Shown here in pieces: positions 42,950-52,538 of a DNA stretch of 64,000 bases. Within the stretch, counting starts at the first letter, position 1. Every line of letters begins with the position of its first letter. Under the pieces are notes generated by a model. The model was not told the DNA's origin and searched no databases. It worked only from the letters and a program-made list of their open reading frames with translations. The position numbers and the translations under genes are program-made. This DNA is from Bacteroidales bacterium (lineage in GTDB: Bacteria > Bacteroidota > Bacteroidia > Bacteroidales > UBA3824): assembly GCA_016286055.1 (NCBI GenBank), contig JAEERW010000015.1:20273-84272 (forward strand), written 5' to 3'.

Positions 42950-45568
42950 TTATTCCACATTGAAACTTACCGTTGCGGGTTTTAAGCCGCTGCCTTTTAC
43001 GGTGAGGGTGGCTGTGCCTTTGTGTAATGCTGATTTGGCTTCAACCACTACCACCAATTTACCGTGGAATACCTTCATTGTGGGATTAGTGAAGGTTTCG
43101 ATAGATGTGGCATCGCCGTTGCAGGCCGAATTGAATTTTGCCGAGCCGTTAACACTGAATGTCAGTTGGTTGGCTGCGTCGGGACAAAGGTTGCCGTCTT
43201 TATCCACCACCGAAACTGTAACAAAACTCAAATCGGGCGAATCGGTAAAGTAACCATCAGTTATCGGAGTGGCTTTCAACACTTTGCGGTCGGGTTCAAG
43301 AACTATGTGGTGAGGTTTTCCGGCGGTTTTTACAATTTTTTCCTCAGCCTTGTTGCCATTTTTGTCGTATGCCACAATTTTGATTTCGCCGGGTTCGTAT
43401 TTCACATCCATCCATCGCATACGGTAGCGGTCGAGACGGTTTTTGCCGTTTTTAGGATTAGGATTGGCAAACTTTGTGGTGCCGCCCCAAGGCATTGGCA
43501 TCTCTTCCAAGTCGTTTTTGTAATCATCGAGCGAAACATCAATGTGGCGTTTTCTGCCCTGCGATTTGCCGTTTACAAACAACTCTGCCTCGGGATATGT
43601 GGTGTAACAGAAAACAGGCGTAGTTTGTCCCTCGCGACCCGGAAATGTCCAATGAGGTAGCACGTGGAGGGTATTTTTTTCGGGAGCCCAATGCACTTTG
43701 TAGAGGTAAGCACGGTCTTTGGGAAGTCCCGCAAGGTCGAAGATTCCAAAATAACTGCTACGTGAGGGCCAATAATCGTCGTAGGGAGTAGGCTCGCCAA
43801 GATAATCGAAACCCGTCCACACAAACTCGCCGGTTACCCACTGAGCCTTGTCTTGCCACATCCAATCGTCGTCGGGGAGATTGCTCCAAATGCAACTTTC
43901 AAGGTCGTAACTCGAAATCTGACCATCGTTGTACATTTCTCCGTGGTTTTCTTTTGCGGGAAACTTGTAAACTCCTCGGCTCGAAATAGTTGAGGCAGTT
44001 TCTGTACCCAAAAGCAATCCACTTGGCGAGTTTTGGTGTCCTTGGTCGTAAATATACAAACGGTAGTTGAAACCCGGAACGTCGGTAGCCTGCAAAACTC
44101 CCGAAGCAATAGCCTCGGTGCCACGGTCGATACCCTGAGTGCAGGGACGTGTGTCGTCGAGCGAATGTATCAGGTTCTGTATCAATCTGGTATATTTAAG
44201 TCCCACAGCACTTATTTGGTCGGGAATCTCGTTGCCAATGCTCCACATCACAATGCTCGGATGGTTTCGGTTAACCACCACAAGGTTTTCAAAATCGCGC
44301 TGCCACCAAGGGCGACCATCAGCATTAGGCGACTGATTGTCAACCTGTTCAAAGAAAATTGCGTAACCATTTTTGCATTTGGCATCCACCCACATATCGC
44401 ACGATTCTGCCATAACGAGCATACCCATCTCGTCGCAAATATCCATCTGCCACGGCGCGGGAATATTATGACTTGTGCGTATCGCATTGCAGCCTATCTC
44501 TTTAAGCAACGTAACCTGACGACGGAATGCAGCCTTGTAAAACGCCGAACCAAGCGGACCTAAATCGTGATGAAGGCATACGCCACGAAATTTGGTGAGT
44601 TTGCCATTCAAGCGGAATCCGTCGCCACCGTAACTAATACTTCTAATGCCGATATTAGTACACTGTTGGTCAATAAGTTCGCTATTGCAATAAATATTGG
44701 TAACAAGCGAATAGAGAGCGGGGTTTTCGGGCGACCAAAGTTGAGGATTATCCACAACCATAACCTGCGTATTTTCGCTGCCCGAAAGCGAAGCCTCTGT
44801 TTTTGCAACCTCATTGCCGTTGCTCATTAAAGTATGCAACACCTTGATATTTTGATTGTTGGCATTACGTAGCGAAGTGGTTATAGTTATTCGTGCACTT
44901 TTTGCCGATGTGCCGTTAGAATTGATGTTTTCGATAGCCGTGGTGCGTGCAAAAATGCCAAATGTTTTTACCGCCACATCTTGCGAAAGTGCAAGACGGA
45001 CAGGACGATACAATCCCGCACCCGGATACCAGCGGTTAGATTCTTCACGGTTTTTTAAGTGGACAGCCACAGAATATTTACCCTGCGCAATTTTGCCATT
45101 ATTTTTAGGCAGATAAGGCGTAATATCGAGGGCGAAAGTGGTGTAGCCGTAAGCCCAAGAGCCTGCAAACTTGCCTTCAACATATACCTTAGGTTCCGAC
45201 ATTGCGCCGTCAAAAATCAATTCTGCGTGGCTGTAATTATCAGATATATTGATAGTTGTGCGATACCAACCCTCGCCAATCCACGGCAGCGAACCTGTGC
45301 GACCAGTTTTTTCGGTAGCCTCGCGTTCTCCGTTTTGAATAATCGCAACCACCTGTTTGTCAATATCTTTGTCAAAAGGTCCTGAAATAGCCCAATCGTG
45401 CGGAATGGTAACATCCTGCCATTTGGAATCATTGAAATCAGGTTTTTCAGCGCCCGAAACATCACCCTTGGTAAATTTCCATCCGCCAAGCAGCAGATGT
45501 TCAACGCTTTGAGCCTCAGCCATCCACGCCATCGCGCACAAAGCAATAGTAAAAAATAATCTTTTCAT
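42950..45568 (-). CDS. Glycoside hydrolase family 2 beta-galactosidase, secreted
   Basis: Hydrolyses terminal beta-linked sugars from glycans in the periplasm or on the surface. 872 residues with signal peptide (1-19, MAEAQ). N-terminal jelly-roll sugar-binding domain (WKFTKGDV, TIPHDWAISGPFD), Ig-like middle, TIM barrel with acid/base Glu in VMWSIGNEIPDQ and nucleophile Glu in VTGEFVWTGFDYLGEP, then C-terminal Ig-like DUF4982-type domains. Catalytic pair intact. Exact substrate cannot be told; beta-galactosidase is the most common activity for this architecture. No SusC/SusD genes adjoin. Confidence 0.9.
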   Translation of the reverse strand: MKRLFFTIALCAMAWMAEAQSVEHLLLGGWKFTKGDVSGAEKPDFNDSKWQDVTIPHDWAISGPFDKDIDKQVVAIIQNGEREATEKTGRTGSLPWIGEGWYRTTINISDNYSHAELIFDGAMSEPKVYVEGKFAGSWAYGYTTFALDITPYLPKNNGKIAQGKYSVAVHLKNREESNRWYPGAGLYRPVRLALSQDVAVKTFGIFARTTAIENINSNGTSAKSARITITTSLRNANNQNIKVLHTLMSNGNEVAKTEASLSGSENTQVMVVDNPQLWSPENPALYSLVTNIYCNSELIDQQCTNIGIRSISYGGDGFRLNGKLTKFRGVCLHHDLGPLGSAFYKAAFRRQVTLLKEIGCNAIRTSHNIPAPWQMDICDEMGMLVMAESCDMWVDAKCKNGYAIFFEQVDNQSPNADGRPWWQRDFENLVVVNRNHPSIVMWSIGNEIPDQISAVGLKYTRLIQNLIHSLDDTRPCTQGIDRGTEAIASGVLQATDVPGFNYRLYIYDQGHQNSPSGLLLGTETASTISSRGVYKFPAKENHGEMYNDGQISSYDLESCIWSNLPDDDWMWQDKAQWVTGEFVWTGFDYLGEPTPYDDYWPSRSSYFGIFDLAGLPKDRAYLYKVHWAPEKNTLHVLPHWTFPGREGQTTPVFCYTTYPEAELFVNGKSQGRKRHIDVSLDDYKNDLEEMPMPWGGTTKFANPNPKNGKNRLDRYRMRWMDVKYEPGEIKIVAYDKNGNKAEEKIVKTAGKPHHIVLEPDRKVLKATPITDGYFTDSPDLSFVTVSVVDKDGNLCPDAANQLTFSVNGSAKFNSACNGDATSIETFTNPTMKVFHGKLVVVVEAKSALHKGTATLTVKGSGLKPATVSFNVE

Positions 45569-45617
45569 TCTGATAATTGTTTTTGTTTAGGCAAATATAT
45601 GAAATCTCGGGATATGT

Positions 45618-45649
45618 TTTGCATATTTTAGGAAAAAAGATTATCTTTG
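45618..45649 (+). promoter_or_regulatory. Orphan consensus promoter in the hsdS/GH2 gap
   Basis: TTTG (45618-45621), 20-nt spacer, TATCTTTG (45642-45649). Downstream on the plus strand there is no ATG-started gene: an open frame (about 45652-45819) ends LHPIILVFKGWELAEYEVMG but has no ordinary start, and then the convergent hsdS begins. It may be the remnant of a lost gene, drive a small RNA, or run antisense into hsdS. Confidence 0.5.
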
Positions 45650-45831
45650 CAGCATACAATCCGAAAACGTCAATCGCTATTCAGTCACCGCATAAAAATA
45701 TAATCAGGATCGCCGCCAAGGATTTGTCAACCAAGGCAAAAGACCACAATTGGACATTGCATCCAATAATCTTGGTCTTCAAAGGTTGGGAATTGGCGGA
45801 ATATGAGGTGATGGGGTAAAAGCCATTCCCC

Positions 45832-47358
45832 CTATTCCTGATTCCCCAATTTCTCTATTTCCAAAAACATCTCCTCCAACTTCGCAACTATTCGGCGTTG
45901 CTCGGAGAGTGGGGGAAGAGGAAGGAGAAGTGGATAGATTTTTTTTCCTGACACAACAGGCTGTGCAGTAGCATTATGTTGTTTACCTAAGTTCAAAAAA
46001 CGCAAAACTAATACTAAAAAATTCCTGTCAATGTATTTCTGTGGATATGTTGTAATAAATGCATTATCGGTTACCCACGCTTTTACTGGTGTAATATGTA
46101 CACTACCACAATAATAACCAACTCTGCCAATTACTATTGTTTCATTTGATACATTATACGAATTATGATAACCGGTAATACCATTTCCACCAAATACAGG
46201 AATATCTCCATTTTGCATTTCTTTGGATGTTAATCCATCTCCCGATGAAATTGAAATAATATCCCCCAACCTCACCCATCTCCAACTTTGCGGAATCTCG
46301 AATGGAGCGTCCTCGGGGTTGACGGGTTTTGGAGCGGAGTATTTTTCGAGTTTGAGTTTTTTGATTTCGGCGTCGGACTTTCCGGCGGCACGGGCTGCGG
46401 CTATTTTGGCGGCGTTGCGTTCGGCAATCAGGCGGCGTTTTTCGTCCTCGATTTGCAGTAAAAGTTGTTCGGCAGTGCCGTCAGATTCGGTCTGCGGCAC
46501 AAGGCGACCGGTGATGGCTTGCTGCAAAAGGCTTTTTTTGAGTTTGTCGGGCAATGCGGCGTTGAGGGCTTCAAGTTCAGTCTGCGCTTCGCCGTATTCT
46601 TCCACAAGCGGCAATAATTCCTCCAATTTCGACACAATGCGGCGTTGCTCGGAGAGTGGGGAAAGGGGAAGAATTTTTGATTCCCACGAAGATTTATTAA
46701 TGATTGGAGTTGCAGACCCTGTAATATTATTTGTAATTTGTTTGTAAAAATAATCAGAGCCTAAAACAGCAAACAAATATTTTGACTCTACTAAATATGG
46801 CGTTATAGAATTAATTTGCTGATTAAATGTTATTTCGCGGTCTGTAATTGCTAATTTACCAATACAACCGCCAATACATACCTGCAAAATAGTACCCGAA
46901 GGCACCGCACGTGCAACTTTATAACCTTCTTCTGACAATCCTTCCTTTCGGTAAGATAATTTGTTGTTTTGAATATCGCCTGGTGACACAAACGGAATAA
47001 AAGTGCCAAAAAACTTTGGGTTAGTTTTGGATGGTGTAGTTCCTGTATTGGTAATTCCTATATCCCCCAACCTCACCCATCTCCAACTTTGCGGAATCTC
47101 GAATGGAGCGTCCTCGGGGTTGACGGGGGTTGGAGCGGTGTATTTTTCAAGTTTTAGTTTTTTGATTTCGGCGTCGGATTTTCCGGCGGCGCGGGCTGCG
47201 GCTATTTTGGCAGCGTTGCGGTCGGCAATCAGGCGGCGTTTTTCGTCCTCGATTTGTGATATGAGGGCGTCGGCAGAGCCTTCGTCAGGGTTCTGCGGCA
47301 CGAGCGCGCCGGTGATTGCGGTTTGTAGTATGCTGTTGCGGAGTTGTGTTGGTGTCAT
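45832..47358 (-). CDS. hsdS: Type I restriction-modification specificity subunit
   Basis: Chooses the DNA target for HsdM/HsdR. 508 residues in two halves. Each half has a helical conserved region (DEKRRLIADRNAAKIAAARA and its twin DEKRRLIAERNAAK), a FEIPQSWRWVRLGDI entry and a target-recognition domain (one after GITNTGTTPSKTNPKFF, the other after SISSGDGLTSKEMQNGD), ending with LSEQRRIVSKLEEL or LSEQRRIVAKLEEM. Length normal. The two halves share a 196-bp near-identical DNA block, a likely recombination site. The ATG overlaps the stop of the upstream yhcG-type gene by four bases. Confidence 0.93.
   Translation of the reverse strand: MTPTQLRNSILQTAITGALVPQNPDEGSADALISQIEDEKRRLIADRNAAKIAAARAAGKSDAEIKKLKLEKYTAPTPVNPEDAPFEIPQSWRWVRLGDIGITNTGTTPSKTNPKFFGTFIPFVSPGDIQNNKLSYRKEGLSEEGYKVARAVPSGTILQVCIGGCIGKLAITDREITFNQQINSITPYLVESKYLFAVLGSDYFYKQITNNITGSATPIINKSSWESKILPLSPLSEQRRIVSKLEELLPLVEEYGEAQTELEALNAALPDKLKKSLLQQAITGRLVPQTESDGTAEQLLLQIEDEKRRLIAERNAAKIAAARAAGKSDAEIKKLKLEKYSAPKPVNPEDAPFEIPQSWRWVRLGDIISISSGDGLTSKEMQNGDIPVFGGNGITGYHNSYNVSNETIVIGRVGYYCGSVHITPVKAWVTDNAFITTYPQKYIDRNFLVLVLRFLNLGKQHNATAQPVVSGKKIYPLLLPLPPLSEQRRIVAKLEEMFLEIEKLGNQE
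46260..46455 (-). repeat. Direct repeat copy A inside hsdS
   Basis: 196-bp block encoding the second-half segment DEKRRLIAERNAAKIAAARA through LGDI. It matches copy B (47061-47256) with about ten differences by eye. Confidence 0.88.
47061..47256 (-). repeat. Direct repeat copy B inside hsdS
   Basis: 196-bp block encoding the first-half twin of copy A, 801 bp away in the same orientation. Recombination between them would delete one target-recognition domain. Confidence 0.88.
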
Positions 47359-48389
47359 TTTGATGAAGCGGAATTTAATTGTTCGAGATACTTTCTGTTA
47401 CGATCTAACTCTTGTTGTAATTCCTGTTCGGAAGGTAGCACGGTTTTATACTTGCTTGCAAAAATTTGCAGGCTTTCGTTAAGCACAGAATATTTAACGA
47501 TGCTTTCGTCTTTGTCGGAGCAAAGAATAATGCCTATGGTTGGGTTGTCGTCAACGCACTTTTTCAGGTCGTCGAACATCCTCACATACATATCCATCTG
47601 TCCTATGTCTTGATGTTTGAGGCTGCCTTGCTTTAAGTCGATGAGCACGAAACATTTCAAAATATAATTGTAGAAAACAAGGTCGATAAAAAAATCCTGA
47701 GTTTCTGTTTTGATGTGCATCTGTCGTTCAACAAAAGAAAAACCTCTGCCCATTTCCAAAAGGAATTTTTCGATATGGCTGATAACGGCGTTTTCAATTG
47801 TTTTTTCAGAACTTGACGGTGAATCTTTTATACCCAAAAACTCCAAAATGTATGGATCTTTTATCTGACTATTGATAGTTTCGTCGCTGTTATGGTTTTG
47901 CGGCAACTGATTTTTTACCACTCGGTGGAACATATCTGTTTTGATACAGCGTTCAAGTTGTCTTACCGACCAATTGCCAATTCGGGATTCTTGGATATAG
48001 TATTCACGCTCTTGTTCGCTTGCAAGCCTCATAATCAACCTAAAATGCGACCACGACAATTCGCTACACAGTGTGTAGCGTTTTGGCAATTCGGGAAAAA
48101 CGATGTAAAACTGACGACAGTTTCTCAACTGAGCCACTGACATTCCACCGCCGGTTTCTTTATTGAGTTCTCGCGAGATGTTCTCCAAAATCTTTTCACC
48201 GTATCCTGCACGTTTCTCGCCTTTTTGTTCCTGTTCTACAATGCGACAGCCAACAAGCCAATTAGCCTGTATCATAACAGAGTTTACCATCCTGTAACTT
48301 TGGCTTTTGGCTTTACTGATGATGTTTTTTATGTCGCTGATATAGTCTTCGGTAAAAGACGTTTTTTTAATCTCGAGTATTTCTGTCAT
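47355..48389 (-). CDS. YhcG/DUF1016 PD-(D/E)XK nuclease-family protein
   Basis: 344 residues from ATG 48387-48389 (MTEILEIKKTSFTEDYISDI); the open frame upstream only mirrors hsdM. N-terminal DUF1016_N helical region (INKIISKAK-like, VNSVMIQANWLVGCRIVEQE, GKILENISRELN), then the C-terminal nuclease fold with FFIDLVFYNYILKCFVLIDLK, the D-x(n)-D/E-x-K pattern, and LKHQDIGQMDMYVRMFDD. Family members often sit inside type I RM operons; their role is unproven, possibly DNA end processing or defence. Here it lies between hsdM (14-nt gap) and hsdS (4-bp overlap), so it is part of the same transcript. Confidence 0.88.
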   Translation of the reverse strand: MTEILEIKKTSFTEDYISDIKNIISKAKSQSYRMVNSVMIQANWLVGCRIVEQEQKGEKRAGYGEKILENISRELNKETGGGMSVAQLRNCRQFYIVFPELPKRYTLCSELSWSHFRLIMRLASEQEREYYIQESRIGNWSVRQLERCIKTDMFHRVVKNQLPQNHNSDETINSQIKDPYILEFLGIKDSPSSSEKTIENAVISHIEKFLLEMGRGFSFVERQMHIKTETQDFFIDLVFYNYILKCFVLIDLKQGSLKHQDIGQMDMYVRMFDDLKKCVDDNPTIGIILCSDKDESIVKYSVLNESLQIFASKYKTVLPSEQELQQELDRNRKYLEQLNSASSK

Positions 48390-48403
48390 TTCAGTTATTA
48401 GAA

Positions 48404-49924
48404 TTAGATTCCTAATTTTTGCTGTATCTTGCCAAGCACGTCGTCGATTTTTTGGTCTAATTGGGCGCGGCGGCGGTGGTATTGTGCAAGGAGTTCGTCG
48501 GGCGGCAGCACTTCTTCCTCCTCTTTTGGAAATTTGCATAGGTCGAAGTTGCAGTTGGTGGCTATGAGTTGTTGCACGGAGTAGCATTTCGACTTGTAGC
48601 CGATAGTTTCGCCATCGGCGTTGAGGTCGGGGATTTCGGTGCGTGCTGTCCACCATTGGTTGATGGGTTGGCAATGCTCTGCGGTCATCGGCTTGGTTTT
48701 GCTAAAATGCTTGTAGCCTTCGGGCATATCAAGGCGGTATATCCAAGTTTCTTTGGTAGAATAGCCTTCGGGTGCGCCGTTGGCTTTCTCCCTGTTAAAA
48801 AAGAGGATGTTGGTGGCTATCGAAGTGTATGGCGCAAACACGCTGCCCGGCAGACGGATAATAGTATGCAGATTGAAATCCTTCAAGAGTTTTTCTTTGA
48901 TTGCCTTTTTTGCGCCGTCGGTGCCGAATAGAAAACCGTCGGGAATAATTACGCCGGCACGTCCGCCCATAGCCAAACGGCTCATTATAAGGATAATGAA
49001 AAGGTCGGCAGTTTCTGACGAGCGCATATTTGCGGGGAAGTTTTTGAGGATTTCGCTGTCTGACGAACCACCGTATGGTGGGTTCATACCGATAACGTTG
49101 AATAGTTCGTTGTCCTTAACGTCGTCTTTGTAGAGCGTGAGCGAATCGCCGTTGATAATGTTGGGATTGTAAATGCCGTGGATAAAAAGGTTTGCTATTG
49201 AAAGCAAGTATGGCAACGGTTTCCATTCCTGACCAAATACGGCGTTTTGGTAGTTTTGAATAGCCTTTTCGTCGGTGCGACCATCGCGGCTCATATAATT
49301 GAGCGCAGAAGTGAGGAACCCACCTGTGCCTGACGTGAAATCAGCGAAACGTTCTCCGAGTTTTGGATCAAGTTTTTCAACAATAAAGTTGGTGAGCGTT
49401 CTTGGTGTGTAAAATTCGCCAGCCGAACCCGCCGCCTGCAACAGACGGAGCATTTCTTCATAAATTTCGCCAAAAGCGTGACGTTCTTTGGCGTCGTCGA
49501 TGTCCACGTTTTCGTTGATATAGTCGATAACCTCGCGGAGAATTTTGCCGTTTTTAGAATAGTTGTTGATACCCGACTTAAAAACGTCTCTCACCCTTGC
49601 CTGACCTTTTGGCGTGTTGGGCGTTACGGGCAGTTCGGCGAGAGCCTTGAAGAGTTCGTCGATAAAAGAGAGAAGTTTCTCGCTTGTGAGCGTATCAGAT
49701 TTGTTTTTGCCGTTTTCATCCTTCGACGGTGCCCAATTTCTCCATTTGTATTTGTCGGGGATAATGCTTGTATAGCCATCCACAGTAAATTCGAGGTTTT
49801 CCTCTATTGTGTCGAAAATTTTGAGAAACAGAATCCAAACAATCTGTTCCAATCGAACCACGTCGGTGGCTATTCCTGAGTCGTTGCGCATAATGTTGCG
49901 CAGTGTAGAAAGGTTGAGTGCCAT
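48404..49924 (-). CDS. hsdM: Type I restriction-modification methyltransferase subunit
   Basis: Transfers a methyl group from SAM to adenine N6 at the sequence chosen by HsdS. 506 residues. N-terminal helical domain (IVWILFLKIFDTIEENLE), GEFYTPRTLTNFIVEKLDP, SAM motif I region ADFTSGTGGFLTSAL and catalytic motif IV GMNPPYGG (N-P-P-Y). Complete and normal in length. Starts 4 nt after the hsdR stop. Confidence 0.95.
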   Translation of the reverse strand: MALNLSTLRNIMRNDSGIATDVVRLEQIVWILFLKIFDTIEENLEFTVDGYTSIIPDKYKWRNWAPSKDENGKNKSDTLTSEKLLSFIDELFKALAELPVTPNTPKGQARVRDVFKSGINNYSKNGKILREVIDYINENVDIDDAKERHAFGEIYEEMLRLLQAAGSAGEFYTPRTLTNFIVEKLDPKLGERFADFTSGTGGFLTSALNYMSRDGRTDEKAIQNYQNAVFGQEWKPLPYLLSIANLFIHGIYNPNIINGDSLTLYKDDVKDNELFNVIGMNPPYGGSSDSEILKNFPANMRSSETADLFIILIMSRLAMGGRAGVIIPDGFLFGTDGAKKAIKEKLLKDFNLHTIIRLPGSVFAPYTSIATNILFFNREKANGAPEGYSTKETWIYRLDMPEGYKHFSKTKPMTAEHCQPINQWWTARTEIPDLNADGETIGYKSKCYSVQQLIATNCNFDLCKFPKEEEEVLPPDELLAQYHRRRAQLDQKIDDVLGKIQQKLGI

Positions 49925-49928
49925 TGGG

Positions 49929-52304
49929 TTATGCTATTTTGTATAATTCATTTTCAATTTCGGTGATTAGTTTTTCGTATTGCTCGATAGAGCCGATTTC
50001 TTTGATGATTTTCTTTGGCGAGCCGATTTGCGTAAACGGGTCTTGGTTGAGTATTGTCCGTTTTTCAAACTCGATGATGCCGTTTTGGGCGTATTTGTCC
50101 AAAAGCGTCTCCACCACTTGACGCGCCACACCGCTGTATTTGTCGAAAAATTTTCTGTGCCTTACCTTTTCGGCACGCTCGGCACGCGACGGCGGATTTT
50201 TTTTGCCGTATGCCACGTAGCAAACAATGTCGAAGATGTCGGCATCGGCAATTTCGGGGCAGAGTTCCCTCACGATGTCTATCATTAAGCCGTTGTCTTG
50301 AAGGATGTCGGCAACGGCGGTTTTGCGCTCGGCAGCGTTCCAATTGCTGATAAAGTCGTCGAGAGTGGCGTATGTGCCAAGTATCGAGCGTCTTGCATAC
50401 ACGGTGTATTGTTCGGTAACGGGTTTGCCGTTTTCATCAAGATAATACACCTGTTCGCCGTCCACTTTTACGTCGCGACCCTTTACAACGTATTTTTTGC
50501 GGGGTTGAGGGTCGCCATTGCCGCCACCGTTGCCACTGCCGCTATTGCCTCCTGAATTGCCGCCCGAAGTAGAGCCGCCGTTGCCACTGCCTTCGGTGGT
50601 AGATTCGCCGTTGCCTTCGTCATTGCCGGAAGTGTCGGTGGGCGGTTCATAAATAATTTCGGGGTCAAAATCCTTGTCGAAAAACATATCGGTTGCGTTG
50701 GCGAAGTCGAGGATATAGAACGCCATTTTGCCTTTGTCTTCTTTGAGGCGTGTGCCGCGTCCCACAATCTGTTTGAACCGCGCCATACTCGAAATAGACT
50801 GATTGATAACGATAAGTCCGCAGGTTTTGCAGTCAACGCCTGTTGATAGCAAATCCACTGTTGTGGCTATCACGGGGTATGGCTCGCTAACCGAAATAAA
50901 ATTGTCTAACTGTGCCTTGCCGTAACGGTCGGTGCCGGTGATTCGCATTACGTAACGGTTGTCGATAGCCATCATATCGGTATTGAGGTTTACGAGATAC
51001 TTGCGTATTTTATCCGCCTCATCGTCGGAATTGCAAAATACAATCGTCTTGGTCATACGGCCTATCTTGTTGAGTTTGGAAGTGATGTATTTTGCAACGA
51101 GCATATCACGGTCTTGGATTTCGATTTGCTTACCAAACTGCGGACGCTCAAAAGGTTCTTCTGATTCAAACGCCTGACCTTTTTCGTCGATTTCGTCTTT
51201 TTCGGGTACATAGCCGGTCTGGTCAACGCTGATATTGATTTTTGTAGTCATATACGGTGCAAGAAAACCGTCCTCGATGCCGTCTTTGAGCGAATATGTA
51301 AACACCGGCTCGCCAAAGTAGGCAATATTGTCGTCTTCCACGTTTTTATCTTGACGCGGCGTGGCAGTGAGACCGAGTTGCGTGGCAGAATCAAAATATG
51401 TAAGAATCTTGTGCCATTCGCTGTCGGCTTTGCGGCTGCCTCGGTGACATTCGTCGATGATGATTAGATCAAAAAAGTCTTTGGCATATTGTGTGTACGG
51501 CTGGTTGTTGTCGTCCTTTATCCTTGAATCGTAAAACTGATGATACAGAGCCAAATATACCTCAGCCGACGACGCCATAAAGTGGTTTGAAATCTTGGTC
51601 ATATACTTGGCAAACGGGCGGAAATCCTGTTTGATAGTTTGGTCGATGAGTATGTTGCGGTCGGCGAGATAGAGGATACGTTTTTTGAGACCCGAAGCCC
51701 TAAGGCGGTAGATGATTTGAAACGCGGTGTAGGTTTTGCCTGTGCCAGTAGCCATCACAAGCAAAAGCCTGTTTTCGCCCTTGGCAATGCGCTTTACGGT
51801 TTCGTTGATGGCACGGCGTTGGTAATATCGCGGCTCGTTGAAACCCTCCTCCCAATAATACGGCTGTTCAACAACTTTTAGTTGTTCGGGGGTGTAATTA
51901 TAAAAATCGTGCATACGCTTAACGAGTTGCTCGGATGTGGGAAACTCATCGATGGGGATTTCTCTTTCCAAATTCGTTAATCTGTCGTGCTCGTAAAACG
52001 AACTTCCATTGCTGCAATATACAAACGGCACATCGAGTTTGTCGGCATATACCAACGCTTGTTGAATGCCTGTTGACTGTGGCACGTCGCTTTTCTTAGC
52101 CTCCACGATGGCAATAGGCTGACCGTTGTAAAACAGCGCATAGTCGGCGAATTTAGGTTTTTCGCGGAAAGGTTTTGCTCCCGAAGTAGCCACAACACGA
52201 CCGTCGGTGATTTTGTATTCTGCACACAAAACCTCCGGATTGTTCCAACCGCTCTTTTGAAGCGCGGGCAGGATTATGAATGTCTTAACGTTTTCCTCGT
52301 TCAT
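49929..52304 (-). CDS. hsdR: Type I restriction endonuclease subunit
   Basis: ATP-driven translocase and nuclease of the RM complex. 791 residues. N-terminal nuclease with FADYALFYNGQPIAIVEAKK (D...E-A-K), helicase motif I LLLVMATGTGKTYTAFQI, motif II LIIIDECHRGS, motif III GLTATPR and motif VI IVGRGTRL, then a C-terminal EcoEI-type domain. Between helicase and C-terminal domain lies an odd Gly/Ser/Asn-rich linker of about 45 residues, low in complexity, coded by repetitive GGN and AGN codons (50510-50640). First gene of the operon, promoter at 52329-52360. Confidence 0.95.
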   Translation of the reverse strand: MNEENVKTFIILPALQKSGWNNPEVLCAEYKITDGRVVATSGAKPFREKPKFADYALFYNGQPIAIVEAKKSDVPQSTGIQQALVYADKLDVPFVYCSNGSSFYEHDRLTNLEREIPIDEFPTSEQLVKRMHDFYNYTPEQLKVVEQPYYWEEGFNEPRYYQRRAINETVKRIAKGENRLLLVMATGTGKTYTAFQIIYRLRASGLKKRILYLADRNILIDQTIKQDFRPFAKYMTKISNHFMASSAEVYLALYHQFYDSRIKDDNNQPYTQYAKDFFDLIIIDECHRGSRKADSEWHKILTYFDSATQLGLTATPRQDKNVEDDNIAYFGEPVFTYSLKDGIEDGFLAPYMTTKINISVDQTGYVPEKDEIDEKGQAFESEEPFERPQFGKQIEIQDRDMLVAKYITSKLNKIGRMTKTIVFCNSDDEADKIRKYLVNLNTDMMAIDNRYVMRITGTDRYGKAQLDNFISVSEPYPVIATTVDLLSTGVDCKTCGLIVINQSISSMARFKQIVGRGTRLKEDKGKMAFYILDFANATDMFFDKDFDPEIIYEPPTDTSGNDEGNGESTTEGSGNGGSTSGGNSGGNSGSGNGGGNGDPQPRKKYVVKGRDVKVDGEQVYYLDENGKPVTEQYTVYARRSILGTYATLDDFISNWNAAERKTAVADILQDNGLMIDIVRELCPEIADADIFDIVCYVAYGKKNPPSRAERAEKVRHRKFFDKYSGVARQVVETLLDKYAQNGIIEFEKRTILNQDPFTQIGSPKKIIKEIGSIEQYEKLITEIENELYKIA

Positions 52305-52328
52305 AGCCGTAATATCTATTTAGATTTG

Positions 52329-52360
52329 CAAATATAGCAACAAAAGAGGAAATGCGCAAA
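52329..52360 (-). promoter_or_regulatory. Promoter of the type I RM operon
   Basis: Minus-strand TTTG (52357-52360), 20-nt spacer, TATATTTG (52329-52336), 24 nt before the hsdR start. On the plus strand TTG (52479-52481) and TAACTTTA (52500-52507) may serve the next gene. Confidence 0.75.
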
Positions 52361-52538
52361 AATATTTTTGGTTGGGCAAATATTTTATTTCCAAACAAGA
52401 AATTCCTTAAAGAAAATATCCTTCTTGTTCCTGAAAATCGAAAGCATTTGATAATTTGCAGTTTTTTTCTAAAAAAAGTTGGTATAATAAAAAAATCCCT
52501 AACTTTACCCCGAAAAATAACAATCACACACCACCATT

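Noticed and set aside
45577..45819. 80-residue plus-strand frame in the hsdS/GH2 gap
   Set aside because: Starts at a TTG upstream of the promoter, so it could not be fully transcribed from it; no ATG and no recognised family.
48390..48674. 95-residue N-terminal extension of the YhcG-type protein
   Set aside because: The extension mirrors the hsdM 3' end and is Arg/Pro-rich nonsense; the family begins at ATG 48389.
50510..50640. Separate repetitive DNA element within hsdR
   Set aside because: It is a coding linker, uninterrupted in the hsdR frame, so it is described with that gene.
52285..52527. 80-residue minus-strand frame upstream of hsdR
   Set aside because: Overlaps the hsdR promoter region and the hsdR start; basic, Phe-rich translation with no domain, best read as chance.
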